Shown: positions 22,626 to 34,894, counted from the stretch's first letter. The stretch is DNA of 64,000 bases from Atherix ibis (GCA_958298945.1 OY282608.1:65138951-65202950); one strand, 5' to 3'. Program-made: numbers and translations. Notes: generated by a model not told the origin, from the letters alone.

Positions 22626-25025
22626 GGTATTGTTGGTTTGTTGGCTTGTTGGTTTGCTAGTTTGTTGGTTTGTTATCTTGTTGGCTTGTTGGTTTGTTGC
22701 TTTGTTGGCTTGTTGGCTTGTTGGTTTGTTAGTTTGTTGGTTTGTTGGTTTGTTGGTTTGTTGGTTTGTTGGTTTGTTGCTTTGTTCGTTTGATGGTTGG
22801 TTGGTTTGTTGGTTTTTTGGTTTGTTGGTTTTTTGGTTTGTTGCTTTGTTGGTTTGTTGGTTTGTTGGCTTGTTGGCTTGTTGGTTTGTTAGCTTGTTGG
22901 TTTGTTAGTTTTTTGGCTTTTTGGTTACTTGGTTTGTTGGTTTGTTGGCTTGTTGGCTTGTTGGTTTGTTGGTTTGTTGGCTTGTTGGTTTGTTAGTTTG
23001 TTGGTTTGTTGGTTTGTTGGCTTGTTGGTTTGTTGTTTTGTTGGTTTGTTGGTTTGTTGGTTTTTTGGTTTGTTGGCTTGTTGGTTTGTTGGCTTGTTGG
23101 TTTGTTGGTTTGTTGGCTTGTTGGCTTGTTGGTTTATTGGTTTGTTGGCTTGTTGGCTTGTGGGTTTGTGGGTTTGTTGGTTTGTTGGTTTGCTGCTTTG
23201 TTGGTTTGTTGGCTTGTTGGCTTGTTGGCTTGTTAGTTTGTTGGTTTGTTAGTTTGTTGGCTTTTTGGTTACTTGGTTTGTTGGTTTGTTGGTTTGTTGG
23301 CTTGTTAGTTTGTTGGCTTGTTGGTTTGTTGGTTTGTTAGTTTATTTGATTGTTGGCTTGTTGGTTTGTTGGTTTGTTGGTTTGTTGGCTTGTTGGTTAC
23401 TTAGTTTGTTGGTTTGTTGGCTTGTTGGCTTGTTGGCTTGTTGGTTTGTTGGTTTGTGGGCTTGTTGGTTTGTTAGTTTGTTGGCTTTTTGGTTACTTGG
23501 TTTATTGTTTTGTTGGCTTGTTGGCTTGTTGGTTTGTTGCTTTGTTCGTTTGATGGTTTGTTGGTTTGTTGGTTACTTGGTTTGTTGGTTTGTTGGTTTG
23601 TTGGCATGTTGGTTTGTTGGTTTGTTGCTTTGTTGGTTTGTTGGTTTGTTGGCTTGTTTGCTTGTTGGTTTGTTAGTTTGTTAGCTTTTTGGTTACTTGG
23701 TTTGTTGGTTTGTTGGCTTGTTGGTTTGTTGGTTTGTTGGTTTGTTGGTTTGTTGGTATGTTGGTTTGTTGGGTTGTTGGTTTGTTGGTTTTTTGGCTTG
23801 TTGGTTTGTTGGTTTGTTGGCTTGTTGGCTTGTTGGTTTGCTGATTTGTTGGTTTGTTGGCTTGTTGGTTTGTTGGTTTTTTGGTTTGTTGGTTTGTTGG
23901 TTTGTTGCCTTGTTGGCTTGTTGGTTTGTTGGCTTGTTGGCTTGTTGGTTTGTTGGTTTGTTGGTTTGTTGGTTTAATTGTTGTTGGTTTGTTGGCTTGT
24001 TGGTTTGTTGCTTTGTTGGCTTGTTGGCTTGTTGGTTTGTTGGTTTGTTGGTTTGTTGGTTTGTTGGTTTGTTGGCTTGTTGGTTTGTTGGCTTGTTGGC
24101 TTGTTGGTTTGTTGGTTTGTTGGTTTGTTGGCTTGTTGGATTGTTGGCTTGTTGGCTTGTTGGTTTGTTGGTTTGTTGGCTTGTTGGCTTGCTGGTTTGT
24201 TGGTTTGTTGGCTTGTTGGTTACTTAGTTTGTTGGTTTGTTGGTTTGTTGGTTTGTTGGTTTGTTGGCTTGTTGGCTTGTTGGTTTGTTGGTTAGTTCGT
24301 TTGTTGGTTTGTTAGTTTGTTGGTTTGTTGGCTTGTTGGCTTTTTGGTTTGTCGGTTTTTTGGTTTGTTGGTTTGTTGGTTTGTTGGTTTATTGGTTTGT
24401 TGGTTTATTTGTTTGTTGGTTTGTTGGCTTGTTGGTTTGTTGGTTTGTTGGTTTGTTGGCTTGTTGTTTTGTTGGTTTGTTGGCTTGTTGGCTTGTTGGT
24501 TTGTTGGTTTGTTGGCTTCTTGGTTTGTTGGCTTCTTGGCTTGTTTGTTTATTGGTTTGTTGGTTTGTTGGTTTAATTGTTTGTTGGTTTATTGGCTTGT
24601 TGGTTTGTTGCTTTGTTGGCTTGTTGGCTTGTTGGTTTGTTGGTTTGTTGGTCTGTTGGTTTGTTGGCTTGTTGGCTTGTTGGTTTGTTGGTTTGTTGGC
24701 TTGTTGGTTTGTTAGTTTGTTGGTTTGTTGGCTTGTTGGCTTGTTGGTTTGTTGTTTTGTTGGTTTGTTGGTTTGTTGGTTTTTTGGTTTGTTGGCTTGT
24801 TGGTTTGTTGGTTTGTTGGTTTGTTGGTTTGTTGGTTTGTTGGTTTGTTGGTTTGTTGGTTTGTTGCTTTGTTCGTTTGATGGTTTGTTGGTTTGTTGGT
24901 TTTTTGGTTTGTTGGTTTTTTGGTTTGTTGCTTTGTTGGTTTGTTGGTTTGTTGGCTTGTTGGTTTGTTAGTTTTTTTGCTTTTTGGTTACTTGGTTTGT
25001 TGGTTTGTTGGCTTGTTGGCTTGTT
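22626..25025. repeat. Region 2 copy 7 (2400 bp)
   Basis: This copy is complete, with TTTAATTG-TTGTTGG at 23973, TTTAATTG-TTTGTTGG at 24572 and GGTCTG at 24650. Its total length equals copy 2, but internal spacings differ (anchor to TTTAATTG is 1347 bp here and 1299 bp there), so the equal length comes from compensating octamer gains and losses. A GGTTTGTCGG change lies near 24350. Confidence 0.8.
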
Positions 25026-27416
25026 GGTATTGTTGGTTTGTTGGCTTGTTGGTTTGCTAGTTTGTTGGTTTGTTGGCTTGTTGGCTTGTTGGTTTGTTGC
25101 TTTGTTGGCTTGTTGGCTTGTTAGTTTGTTAGTTTGTTGGTTTGTTGGTTTGTTGGTTTGTTGGTTTGTTGGTTTGTTGGTTTGTTGCTTTGTTCGTTTG
25201 ATGGTTGGTTGGTTTGTTGGTTTTTTGGTTTGTTGGTTTTTTGGTTTGTTGCTTTGTTGGTTTGTTGGTTTGTTGGCTTGTTGGCTTGTTGGTTTGTTAG
25301 CTTGTTGGTTTGTTAGTTTTTTGGCTTTTTGGTTACTTGGTTTGTTGGTTTGTTGGCTTGTTGGCTTGTTGGTTTGTTGGTTTGTTGGCTTGTTGGTTTG
25401 TTAGTTTGTTGGTTTGTTGGCTTGTTGGCTTGTTGGTTTGTTGTTTTGTTAGTTTGTTGGTTTGTTGGTTTTTTGGTTTGTTGGTTTGTTGGTTTGTTGG
25501 CTTGTTGGTTTGTTGGTTTGTTGGCTTGTTGGCTTGTTGGTTTATTGGTTTGTTGGCTTGTTGGCTTGTTGGTTTGTGGGTTTGTTGGTTTGTTGGTTTG
25601 CTGCTTTGTTGGTTTGTTGGCTTGTTGGCTTGTTGGCTTGTTGGTTTGTTGGTTTGTTAGTTTGTTGGCTTTTTGGTTACTTGGTTTGTTGGTTTGTTGG
25701 TTTGTTGGCTTGTTAGTTTGTTGGCTTGTTGGTTTGTTGGTTTGTTAGCTTGTTGGTTTGTTGGTTTGTTGGTTTGTTGGCTTGTTGGCTTATTGATTTG
25801 TTGGTTTGTTGGCTTGTTGGTTGTTGGTTTGTTGGCTTGTTGGCTTGTTGCTTTGTTCGTTTGATGGTTTGTTGGTTTGTTGGTTTTTTGGTTTGTTGGT
25901 TTTTTGGTTTGTTGCTTTGTTGGTTTGTTGGTTTGTTGGCTTGTTGGCTTGTTGGTTTGTTGGCTTGTTGGTTTGTTAGTTTGTTGGCTTTTTGGTTACT
26001 TGGTTTATTGTTTTGTTGGCTTGTTGGCTTGTTGGTTTGTTGCTTTGTTCGTTTGATGGTTTGTTGGTTTGTTGGTTACTTGGTTTGTTGGTTTGTTGGT
26101 TTGTTGGCATGTTGGTTTGTTGGTTTGTTGCTTTGTTGGTTTGTTGGTTTGTTGGCTTGTTTGCTTGTTAGTTTGTTGGTTTGTTGGCTTGTTGGCTTGT
26201 TGGTTTGCTGATTTGTTGGTTTGTTGGCTTGTTGGTTTGTTGGTTTTTTGGTTTGTTGGTTTGTTGGTTTGTTGCCTCTTTGGCTTGTTGGTTTGTTGGC
26301 TTGTTGGCTTGTTGGTTTGTTGGTTTGTTGGTTTGTTGGTTTAATTGTTGTTGGTTTGTTGGCTTGTTGGTTTGTTGCTTTGTTGGCTTGTTGGCTTGTT
26401 GGTTTGTTGGTTTGTTGGTTTGTTGGTTTGTTGGTTTGTTGGCTTGTTGGTTTGTTGGCTTGTTGGCTTGTTGGTTTGTTGGTTTGTTGGTTTGTTGGCT
26501 TGTTGGATTGTTGGCTTGTTGGCTTGTTGGTTTGTTGGTTTGTTGGCTTGTTGGCTTGCTGATTTGTTGGTTTGTTGGCTTGTTGGTTACTTAGTTTGTT
26601 GGTTTGTTGGTTTGTTGGCTTGTTGGCTTGTTGGTTTGTTGGTTAGTTCGTTTGTTGGTTTGTTAGTTTGTTGGTTTGTTGGTTTGTTGGTTTATTTGTT
26701 TGTTGGTTTGTTGGCTTGTTGGTTTTTTGGTTTGTTGGTTTGTTGGTTTGTTGGTTTGTTGGTTTGTTGGTTTATTTGTTTGTTGGTTTGTTGGCTTGTT
26801 GGTTTGTTGGTTTGTTGGTTTGTTGGCTTGTTGTTTTGTTGGTTTGTTGGCTTGTTGGCTTGTTGGTTTGTTGGTTTGTTGGCTTCTTGGTTTGTTGGCT
26901 TCTTGGCTTGTTTGTTTGTTGGTTTGTTAGTTTGTTGGTTTAATTGTTTGTTGGTTTATTGGCTTGTTGGTTTGTTGCTTTGTTGGCTTGTTGGCTTGTT
27001 GGTTTGTTGGTTTGTTGGTCTGTTGGTTTGTTGGCTTGTTGGCTTGTTGGTTTGTTGGTTTGTTGGCTTGTTGGTTTGTTAGTTTGTTGGTTTGTTGGCT
27101 TGTTGGCTTGTTGGTTTGTTGTTTTGTTGGTTTGTTGGTTTGTTGGTTTTTTGGTTTGTTGGCTTGTTGGTTTGTTGGTTTGTTGGTTTGTTGGTTTGTT
27201 GGTTTGTTGGTTTGTTGGTTTGTTGGTTTGTTGCTTTGTTCGTTTGATGGTTTGTTGGTTTGTTGGTTTTTTGGTTTGTTGGTTTTTTGGTTTGTTGCTT
27301 TGTTGGTTTGTTGGTTTGTTGGCTTGTTGGCTTGTTGGTTTGTTGGCTTGTTGGTTTGTTAGTTTTTTTGCTTTTTGGTTACTTGGTTTGTTGGTTTGTT
27401 GGCTTGTTGGCTTGTT
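25026..27416. repeat. Region 2 copy 8 (2391 bp)
   Basis: This is a complete copy, with TTTAATTG-TTGTTGG at 26340, TTTAATTG-TTTGTTGG at 26939 and GGTCTG at 27017. It carries a private GCCTCTTTGG variant near 26275 where sisters have GCCTTGTTGG. The last anchor of the family follows at 27417, after which the array changes to the region 3 type. Confidence 0.8.
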
Positions 27417-29894
27417 GGTATTGTTGGTTTGTTGGCTTGTTGGTTTGCTAGTTTGTTGGTTTGTTGGCTTGTTGGCTTGTTGGTTTGTTGCTTTGTTGGC
27501 TTGTTGGCTTGTTGGTTTGTTAGTTTGTTGGTTTGTTGGTTTGTTGGTTTGTTGGTTTGTTGGTTTGTTGCTTTGTTCGTTTGATGGTTGGTTGGTTTGT
27601 TGGTTTTTTGGTTTGTTGGTTTTTTGGTTTGTTGCTTTGTTGGTTTGTTGGTTTGTTGGCTTGTTGGCTTGTTGGTTTGTTAGCTTGTTGGTTTCTTAGT
27701 TTTTTGGCTTTTTGGTTACTTGGTTTGTTGGTTTGTTGGCTTGTTGGCTTGTTGGTTTGTTGGTTTGTTGGCTTGTTGGTTTGTTAGTTTGTTGGTTTGT
27801 TGGCTTGTTGGCTTGTTGGCTTGTTGGTTTGTTGGTTTGTTAGTTTGTTGGCTTTTTGGTTACTTGGTTTGTTGGTTTGTTGGTTTGTTGGCTTGTTAGT
27901 TTGTTGGTTTGTTGGTTTGTTGGCTTGTTGGTTACTTAGTTTGTTGGTTTGTTGGCTTGTTGGCTTGTTGGCTTGTTGGTTTGTTGGTTTGTTGGTTTAA
28001 TTGTTGTTGGTTTGTTGGTTTGTTGGTTTGTTGGTTTGTTGGCTTATTGGCTTGTTGGGTTGTTGGTTTGTTGGCTTGTTGGTTTGTTAGTTTGTTGGCT
28101 TTTTGGTTACTTGGTTTGTTGGTTTGTTGGCTTATTGGCTTGTTGGTTTGTTGGTTTGTTGGCTTGTTGGCTTGTTGGTTTGTTGGTTTGTTGGCTTGTT
28201 GGCTTGTTCGTTTGTTGGCTTGTTGGCTTGTTGGTTTGTTGGTTTGTTGGTTTGTTGGTTTGTTGGTTTGTTGGTTTGTTGCTTTGTTCGTTTGATGGTT
28301 TGTTGGTTTGTTGGTTTTTTGGTTTGTTGGTTTTTTGGTTGGTTGCTTTGTTGGTTTGTTGGTTTGTTGGCTTGTTGGCTTGTTGGTTTGTTGGCTTTTT
28401 GGTTACTTGGTTTGTTGGTTTGGTGGCTTGTTGGCTTGTTGGTTTGTTGGTTTGTTGGCTTGTTAGTTTGTTAGTTTGTTGGTTTGTTGGCTTGTTGGCT
28501 TGTTGGTTTGTTGCTTTGTTGGCTTGTTGGCTTGTTGGTTTGTTGGTTTGTTGGTTTGTTGGTTTGTTGGTTTGTTGCTTTGTTCGTTTGATGGTTTGTT
28601 GGTTTGTTGGTTTTTTGGTTTGTTGGTTTTTTGGTTTGTTGCTTTGTTGGTTTGTTGGTTTGTTGGTTTGTTGCTTTGTTCGTTTGATGGTTTGTTGGTT
28701 TATTGGTTTTTTGGTTTGTTGGTTTTTTGGTTTGTTGGTTTGTTGGTTTGTTGGCTTGTTGGCTTGTTGGTTTGTTGGCTTGTTGGTTTGTTAGTTTTTT
28801 GGCTTTTTGGTTACTTGGTTTGTTGGTTTGGTGGCTTGTTGGCTTGTTGGTTTGTTGGTTTGTTGGCTTGTTGGTTTGTTAGTTTGTTGGTTTGTTGGCT
28901 TGTTGGCTTGTTGGTTTGTTGCTTTGTTGGCTTGTTGGCTTGTTGGTTTGTTGGTTTGTTGGTTTGTTGGTTTGTTGGTTTGTTGCTTTCTTCGTTTGAT
29001 GGTTTGTTGGTTTGTTGGTTTTTTGGTTTGTTGGTTTTTTGGTTTGTTGCTTTGGTGGTTTGTTGGTTTGTTGGCTTGTTGGCTTGTTGGTTTGTTGGCT
29101 TGTTGGTTTGTTAGTTTTTTTGATTTTTGGTTACTTGGTTTGTTGGTTTGTTGGCTTGTTGGCTTGTTGGTTTGTTGGTTTGTTGGCTTGTTGGTTTGTT
29201 AGTTTGTTGGTTTGTTGGCTTGTTGGCTTGTTGGTTTGTTGTTTTGTTGGTTTGTTGGTTTGTTGGTTTTTTGGTTTGTTGGTTTGTTGGTTTGTTGGCT
29301 TGTTGGTTTGTTGGTTTGTTGGCTTGTTGGCTTGTTGGTTTATTGGTTTGTTGGCTTGTTGGCTTGTTGGTTTGTGGGTTTGTTGGTTTGTTGGTTTGTT
29401 GCTTTGTTGGTTTGTTGGCTTGTTGGCTTGTTGGCTTGTTGGTTTGTTGGTTTGTTAGTTTGTTGGCTTTTTGGTTACTTGGTTTGTTGGTTTGTTGGTT
29501 TGTTGGCTTGTTGGTTTGTTGGCTTGTTGGTTTGTTGGTTTGTTGGTTTGTTGGCTTGTTGGCTTGTTGGTTTGTTGGTTTGTTGGTTTGTTGGCTTGTT
29601 GGTTACTTAGTTTGTTGGTTTGTTGGCATGTTGGTTTGTTGGTTTGTTGGTTTGTTGGTTTGTTGGTTTGTTGGTTTGTTGGCTTGTAGGCTTGTTGGTT
29701 TGTTGGTTTGTTGGCTTGTTGGTTTGTTGGCTGGTTGGCTTGTTGGTTTGTTGGTTTTTTGGTTTGTTGGTTTGTTGGTTTGTTGGTTTGTTGGTTTGTT
29801 GGTTTATTTGTTTGTTGGTTTGTTGGCTTGTTGGTTTGTTGGTTTGTTGGTTTGTTGGCTTGTTGGTTTGTTGGTTTGTTGGTTTTTTGGTTTT

Positions 29895-29960
29895 GGTGGT
29901 TTGTTGGTTTGTTGGTTTGTTGGTTTGTTGGTGTATTTTTTTGTTGTTTTGTTGGCTTGT
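29895..29960. repeat. GGTTTTGGTGG / GTGTATTTTTTTG landmark (type copy)
   Basis: A TTTTTTGG unit is followed by TTTTGGTGG, then two to four T units, then GTGTATTTTTTTG and TTTTGTTGG. Copies have GTGTATT at 29931, 33650, 35507, 38117, 40190, 41526, 42382, 44742, 47180, 48341, 51962, 55555, 56196 and 57340, with a decayed form (GTTTATT) at 52459. GGTTTTGGTGG alone is also near 51608, 52288, 52788, 55208, 55880 and 56990. It is absent before 29.8 kb and after 57.4 kb, so it marks one amplification family. Confidence 0.85.
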
Positions 29961-30290
29961 TGGTTTATTGGTTTGTTGGTTTGTTGCCTTGTTGGTTTGT
30001 TGGTTTGTTGGCTTTTTGGCTTGTTGGTTTGTTGGTTTGTTGGCTTGTTGGTTACTTAGTTTGTTGGTTGGTTGGCATGTTGGTTTGTTGGTTTGTTGGT
30101 TTGTTGGCTTGTTGGTTTGTTGGTTTGTTGGTTTGTTGGCTTGTTGGTTTGTTGGTTTGTTGGCTTGTTGGTTTGTTAGTTTGTTGGTTTGTTGGTTTGT
30201 TGGTTTGTTACTTTGTTGGTTTGTTGGTTTGTTGGCTTGTTGGCTTGTTGGTTTGTTGGCTTGTTGGTTTGTTAGTTTGTTGGCTTTTTG

Positions 30291-31050
30291 GTTACTTGGT
30301 TTGTTGGTTTGTTGGCTTATTGGCTTGTTGGTTTGTTGGTTTGTTGGTTTGTTGGCTTGTTGGTTTGTTAGATTGTTGGTTTGTTGGCTTGTTGGCTTGT
30401 TGGTTTGTTGGTTTGTTGGCTTGTTGGCTTGTTGCTTTGTTGGTTTGTTGGCTTGTTGGTTTGTTAGCTTGTTGGTTTCTTAGTTTTTTGGCTTTTTGGT
30501 TACTTGGTTTGTTGGTTTGTTGGCTTGTTGGCTTTTTGGTTTGTTGGTTTGTTGGCTTGTTGGTTTGTTAGTTTGTTGGTTTGTTGGCTTGTTGGCTTGT
30601 TGGCTTGTTGGTTTGTTGGTTTGTTAGTTTGTTGGCTTTTTGGTTACTTGGTTTGTTGGTTTGTTGGCTTATTGGCTTGTTGGTTTGTTGGTTTGTTGGT
30701 TTGTTGGCTTGTTGGTTTGTTAGATTATTGGTTTGTTGGCTTGTTGGCTTGTTGGTTTGTTGGTTTGTTGGCTTGTTGGCTTGTTGCTTTGTTGCTTTGT
30801 TGGTTTGTTGGCTTGTTGGTTTGTTAGCTTGTTGGTTTCTTAGTTTTTTGGCTTTTTGGTTACTTGGTTTGTTGGTTTGTTGGCTTGTTGGCTTGTTAGC
30901 TTGTTGGTTTCTTAGTTTTTTGGCTTTTTTGTTACTTGGTTTGTTGGTTTGTTGGCTTGTTGGCTTGTTGCTTTGTTGCTATGTTGGTTTGTTGGCTTGT
31001 TGGTTTGTTAGCTTGTTGGTTTCTTAGTTTTTTGGCTTTTTGGTTACTTG
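30291..31050. repeat. Local ladder of TTTCTTAG-TTTTTTGG tandem repeats
   Basis: The rare pair TTTCTTAG then TTTTTTGG occurs with its CTTAG at 30479, 30839, 30911 and 31023, spacings of 360, 72 and 112 bp, all multiples of 8. The adjoining TTACTTGG with CTTATTGG segment repeats at 352 bp (30291 and 30643). The same pair exists once at 27695. The second copy of region 3 lacks this ladder, so it grew after the 3.3-3.7 kb duplication or was lost from copy B. Confidence 0.75.
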
Positions 31051-31124
31051 GTTTGTTGGTTTGTTGGCTTGTTGGCTTGTTGGTTTGTTGGTTTGTTGGC
31101 TTGTTGGTTTGTTAGTTTGTTGGT

Positions 31125-34100
31125 TTGTTGGCTTGTTGGCTTGTTGGCTTGTTGGTTTGTTGGTTTGTTAGTTTGTTGGCTTTTTGGTTACTTGGTTTGT
31201 TGGTTTGTTGGTTTGTTGGCTTGTTAGTTTGTTGGTTTGTTGGTTTGTTGGCTTGTTGGTTACTTAGTTTGTTGGTTTGTTGGCTTGTTGGCTTGTTGGC
31301 TTGTTGGTTTGTTGGTTTGTTGGTTTAATTGTTGTTGGTTTGTTGGCTTGTTGGTTTGTTGGTTTGTTGGCTTATTGGCTTGTTGGGTTGTTGGTTTGTT
31401 GGCTTGTTGGTTTGTTAGTTTGTTGGCTTTTTGGTTACTTGGTTTGTTGGTTTGTTGGCTTATTGGCTTGTTGGTTTGTTGGTTTGTTGGCTTGTTGGCT
31501 TGTTGGTTTGTTGGTTTGTTGGCTTGTTGGCTTGTTCGTTTGTTGGCTTGTTGGCTTGTTGGTTTGTTGGTTTGTTGGTTTGTTGGTTTGTTGGTTTGTT
31601 GGTTTGTTGCTTTGTTCGTTTGATGGTTTGTTGGTTTGTTGGTTTTTTGGTTTGTTGGTTTTTTGGTTGGTTGCTTTGTTGGTTTGTTGGTTTGTTGGCT
31701 TGTTGGCTTGTTGGTTTGTTGGCTTGTTGGTTTGTTAGTTTTTTGGCTTTTTGGTTACTTGGTTTGTTGGTTTGTTGGCTTGTTGGCTTGTTGGTTTGTT
31801 GGTTTGTTGGCTTGTTGGTTTGTTAGTTTGTTGGTTTGTTGGCTTGTTGGCTTGTTGGTTTGTTGTTTTGTTGGTTTGTTGGTTTGTTGGTTTTTTGGTT
31901 TGCTGGCTTGTTGGTTTGTTGGTTTGTTGGTTTGTTGGTTTGTTGGATTGTTGGTTTGTTGGTTTGTTGCTTTGTTCGTTTGATGGTTTGTTGGTTTATT
32001 GGTTTTTTGGTTTGTTGGTTTTTTGGTTTGTTGGTTTGTTGGTTTGTTGGCTTGTTGGCTTGTTGGTTTGTTGGCTTGTTGGTTTGTTAGTTTTTTGGCT
32101 TTTTGGTTACTTGGTTTGTTGGTTTGGTGGCTTGTTGGCTTGTTGGTTTGTTGGTTTGTTGGCTTGTTAGTTTGTTAGTTTGTTGGTTTGTTGGCTTGTT
32201 GGCTTGTTGGTTTGTTGCTTTGTTGGCTTGTTGGCTTGTTGGTTTGTTGGTTTGTTGGTTTGTTGGTTTGTTGGTTTGTTGCTTTGTTCGTTTGATGGTT
32301 TGTTGGTTTGTTGGTTTTTTGGTTTGTTGGTTTTTTGGTTTGTTGCTTTTTGGTTTGTTGGTTTGTTGGTTTGTTGCTTTGTTCGTTTGATGGTTTGTTG
32401 GTTTATTGGTTTTTTGGTTTGTTGGTTTTTTGGTTTGTTGGTTTGTTGGTTTGTTGGCTTGTTGGCTTGTTGGTTTGTTGGCTTGTTGGTTTGTTAGTTT
32501 TTTGGCTTTTTGGTTACTTGGTTTGTTGGTTTGGTGGCTTGTTGGCTTGTTGGTTTGTTGGTTTGTTGGCTTGTTGGTTTGTTAGTTTGTTGGTTTGTTG
32601 GCTTGTTGGCTTGTTGGTTTGTTGCTTTGTTGGCTTGTTGGCTTGTTGGTTTGTTGGTTTGTTGGTTTGTTGGTTTGTTGGTTTGTTGCTTTGTTCGTTT
32701 GATGGTTTATTGGTTTGTTGGTTTTTTGGTTTGTTGGTTTTTTGGTTTGTTGCTTTGGTGGTTTGTTGGTTTGTTGGCTTGTTGGCTTGTTGGTTTGTTG
32801 GCTTGTTGGTTTGTTAGTTTTTTTGATTTTTGGTTACTTGGTTTGTTGGTTTGTTGGCTTGTTGGCTTGTTGGTTTGTTGGTTTGTTGCCTTGTTGGTTT
32901 GTTAGTTTGTTGGTTTGTTGGCTTGTTGGCTTGTTGGTTTGTTGTTTTGTTGGTTTGTTGGTTTGTTGGTTTTTTGGTTTGTTGGTTTGTTGGTTTGTTG
33001 GCTTGTTGGTTTGTTGATTTGTTGGCTTGTTGGCTTGTTGGTTTATTGATTTGTTGGCTTGTTGGCTTGTTGGTTTGTGGGTTTGTTGGTTTGTTGGTTT
33101 GTTGCTTTGTTGGTTTGTTGGCTTGTTGGCTTGTAGGCTTGTTGGCTTGTTGGTTTGTTGGTTTGTTAGTTTGTTGGCTTTTTGGTTACTTGGTTTGTTG
33201 GTTTGTTGGTTTGTTGGCTTGTTGGTTTGTTGGCTTGTTGGTTTGTTGGTTTGTTGGTTTGTTGGCTTGTTGGCTTGTTGGTTTGTTGGTTTGTTGGTTT
33301 GTTGGCTTGTTGGTTACTTAGTTTGTTGGTTTGTTGGCATGTTGGTTTGTTGGTTTGTTGGTTTGTTGGTTTGTTGGTTTGTTCGTTTGTTGGTTTGTTG
33401 GCTTGTTGGCTTGTTGGTTTGTTGGTTTGTTGGCTTGTTGGTTTGTTGGCTGGTTGGCTTGTTGGTTTGTTGGTTTTTTGGTTTGTTGGTTTGTTGGTTT
33501 GTTGGTTTGTTGGTTTGTTGGTTTATTTGTTTGTTGGTTTGTTGGCTTGTTGGTTTGTTGGTTTGTTGGTTTGTTGGCTTGTTGGTTTGTTGGTTTGTTG
33601 GTTTTTTGGTTTTGGTGGTTTGTTGGTTTGTTGGTTTGTTGGTTTGTTGGTGTATTTTTTTGTTGTTTTGTTGGCTTGTTGGTTTATTGGTTTGTTGGTT
33701 TGTTGCCTTGTTGGTTTGTTGGTTTGTTGGCTTTTTGGCTTGTTGGTTTGTTGGTTTGTTGGCTTGTTGGTTACTTAGTTTGTTGGTTGGTTGGCATGTT
33801 GGTTTGTTGGTTTGTTGGTTTGTTGGCTTGTTGGTTTGTTGGTTTGTTGGTTTGTTGGCTTGTTGGTTTGTTGGTTTGTTGGCTTGTTGGTTTGTTAGTT
33901 TGTTGGTTTGTTGGTTTGTTGGTTTGTTACTTTGTTGGTTTGTTGGTTTGTTGGCTTGTTGGCTTGTTGGTTTGTTGGCTTGTTGGTTTGTTAGTTTGTT
34001 GGCTTTTTGGTTACTTGGTTTGTTGGTTTGTTGGCTTATTGGCTTGTTGGTTTGTTGGTTTGTTGGTTTGTTGGCTTGTTGGTTTGTTAGATTGTTGGTT

Positions 34101-34215
34101 TGTTGGCTTGTTGGCTTGTTGGTTTGTTGGTTTGTTGGCTTGTTGGCTTGTTGCTTTGTTGCTTTGTTGGTTTGTTGGCTTGTTAACTTGTTGGTTTGTT
34201 AGTTTGTTGGCTTTT
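31125..34215. repeat. Region 3 copy B
   Basis: This repeats copy A from its TTTAATTG-TTGTTGG (31324) through GATGG modules near 31620, 31980, 32288, 32388 and 32700, to GGTTTTGGTGG near 33610 and GTGTATT at 33650. Extra material near 31836-32210 looks like one more GATGG module set. A 7 bp unit (GCTTTTTGG in place of GCTTTGTTGG) lies near 32345. The end passes without a sharp edge into the next region at the TTACTTCATTTG unit at 34219. Confidence 0.75.
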
Positions 34216-34894
34216 TGGTTACTTCATTTGTTGGTTTGTTGGCTTGCTGGTTTGTTGGCTTGTTGATTTGTTGGTTTGTTGGTTTGTTGGCTTGTTGGCT
34301 TGTTCGTTTGATGGTTTGTTGGTTTGTTGGTTTTTTGGTTTGTTGGTTTTTTGGTTTGTTGCTTTGTTGGTTTGTTGGTTTGTTGGTTTGTTGCTTTGTT
34401 CGTTTGATGGTTTGTTGGTTTATTGGTTTTTTGGTTTGTTGGTTTTTTGGTTTGTTGGTTTGTTGGTTTGTTGGCTTGTTGGCTTGTTGGTTTGTTGGCT
34501 TGTTGGTTTGTTAGTTTTTTGGCTTTTTGGTTACTTGGTTTGTTGGTTTGGTGGCTTGTTGGCTTGTTGGTTTGTTGGTTTGTTGGCTTGTTCGTTTGTT
34601 AGTTTGTTGGTTTGTTGGCTTGTTGGCTTGTTGGTTTGTTGCTTTGTTGGCTTGTTGGCTTGTTGGTTTGTTGGTTTGTTGGTTTGTTGGTTTGTTGGTT
34701 TGTTGCTTTGTTCGTTTGATGGTTTGTTGGTTTGTTGGTTTTTTGGTTTGTTGGTTTTTTGGTTTGTTGCTTTGTTGGTTTGTTGGTTTGTTGGCTTGTT
34801 GGCTTGTTGGTTTGTTGTTTTGTTGGTTTGTTGGTTTGTTGGTTTTTTGGTTTGTTGGTTTGTTGGTTTGTTGGCTTGTTGGTTTGTTGGTTTG

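Larger units (their letters stand above)
9456..27800. repeat. Region 2: nominal 2.4 kb higher-order repeat
   Basis: Two landmarks define the repeat. The unit GGTATTGTTGG sits at 13768, 16168, 17281, 17986, 20627, 22626, 25026 and 27417, with a variant (GGTTTTGTTGG) at 11275. TTTAATTG-TTGTTGG lies at 10214, 12691, 15067, 19557, 22069, 23973 and 26340. Full copies are 2391-2641 bp; shorter ones are 705, 1113 and 1999 bp. Positions 13021-14219 and 15421-16619 line up at an offset of exactly 2400 with only about seven mismatches in 1.2 kb. This is the most homogeneous part of the window and probably the most recently amplified. Confidence 0.9.
27797..31124. repeat. Region 3 copy A (3328 bp to the next copy)
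   Basis: The block from 27797 recurs from 31125 at exactly 3328 bp (416 octamers). 27797-28000 and 31125-31328 translate identically. Further right the offset grows to 3703, then 3719 (28807 with 32510; GTGTATT at 29931 with 33650), because copy B has about 375 bp extra near 31.8-32.2 kb. It holds TTTAATTG-TTGTTGG at 27996, several GATGG modules (28291, near 28589, 28687 and 29000), GGTGGCTTG units and the first GGTTTTGGTGG unit. Confidence 0.8.

Noticed and set aside
22626..25025. Direct descent of the second 2400 bp copy from the first (both exactly 2400 bp).
   Set aside because: Internal landmark spacings differ by 48 bp and compensate, so the equal total is a coincidence of octamer gains and losses.
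29931..29945. TATA-like promoter element in GTGTATTTTTTTG.
   Set aside because: The string recurs inside a satellite landmark with no gene next to any copy, and lacks a TATAA core.
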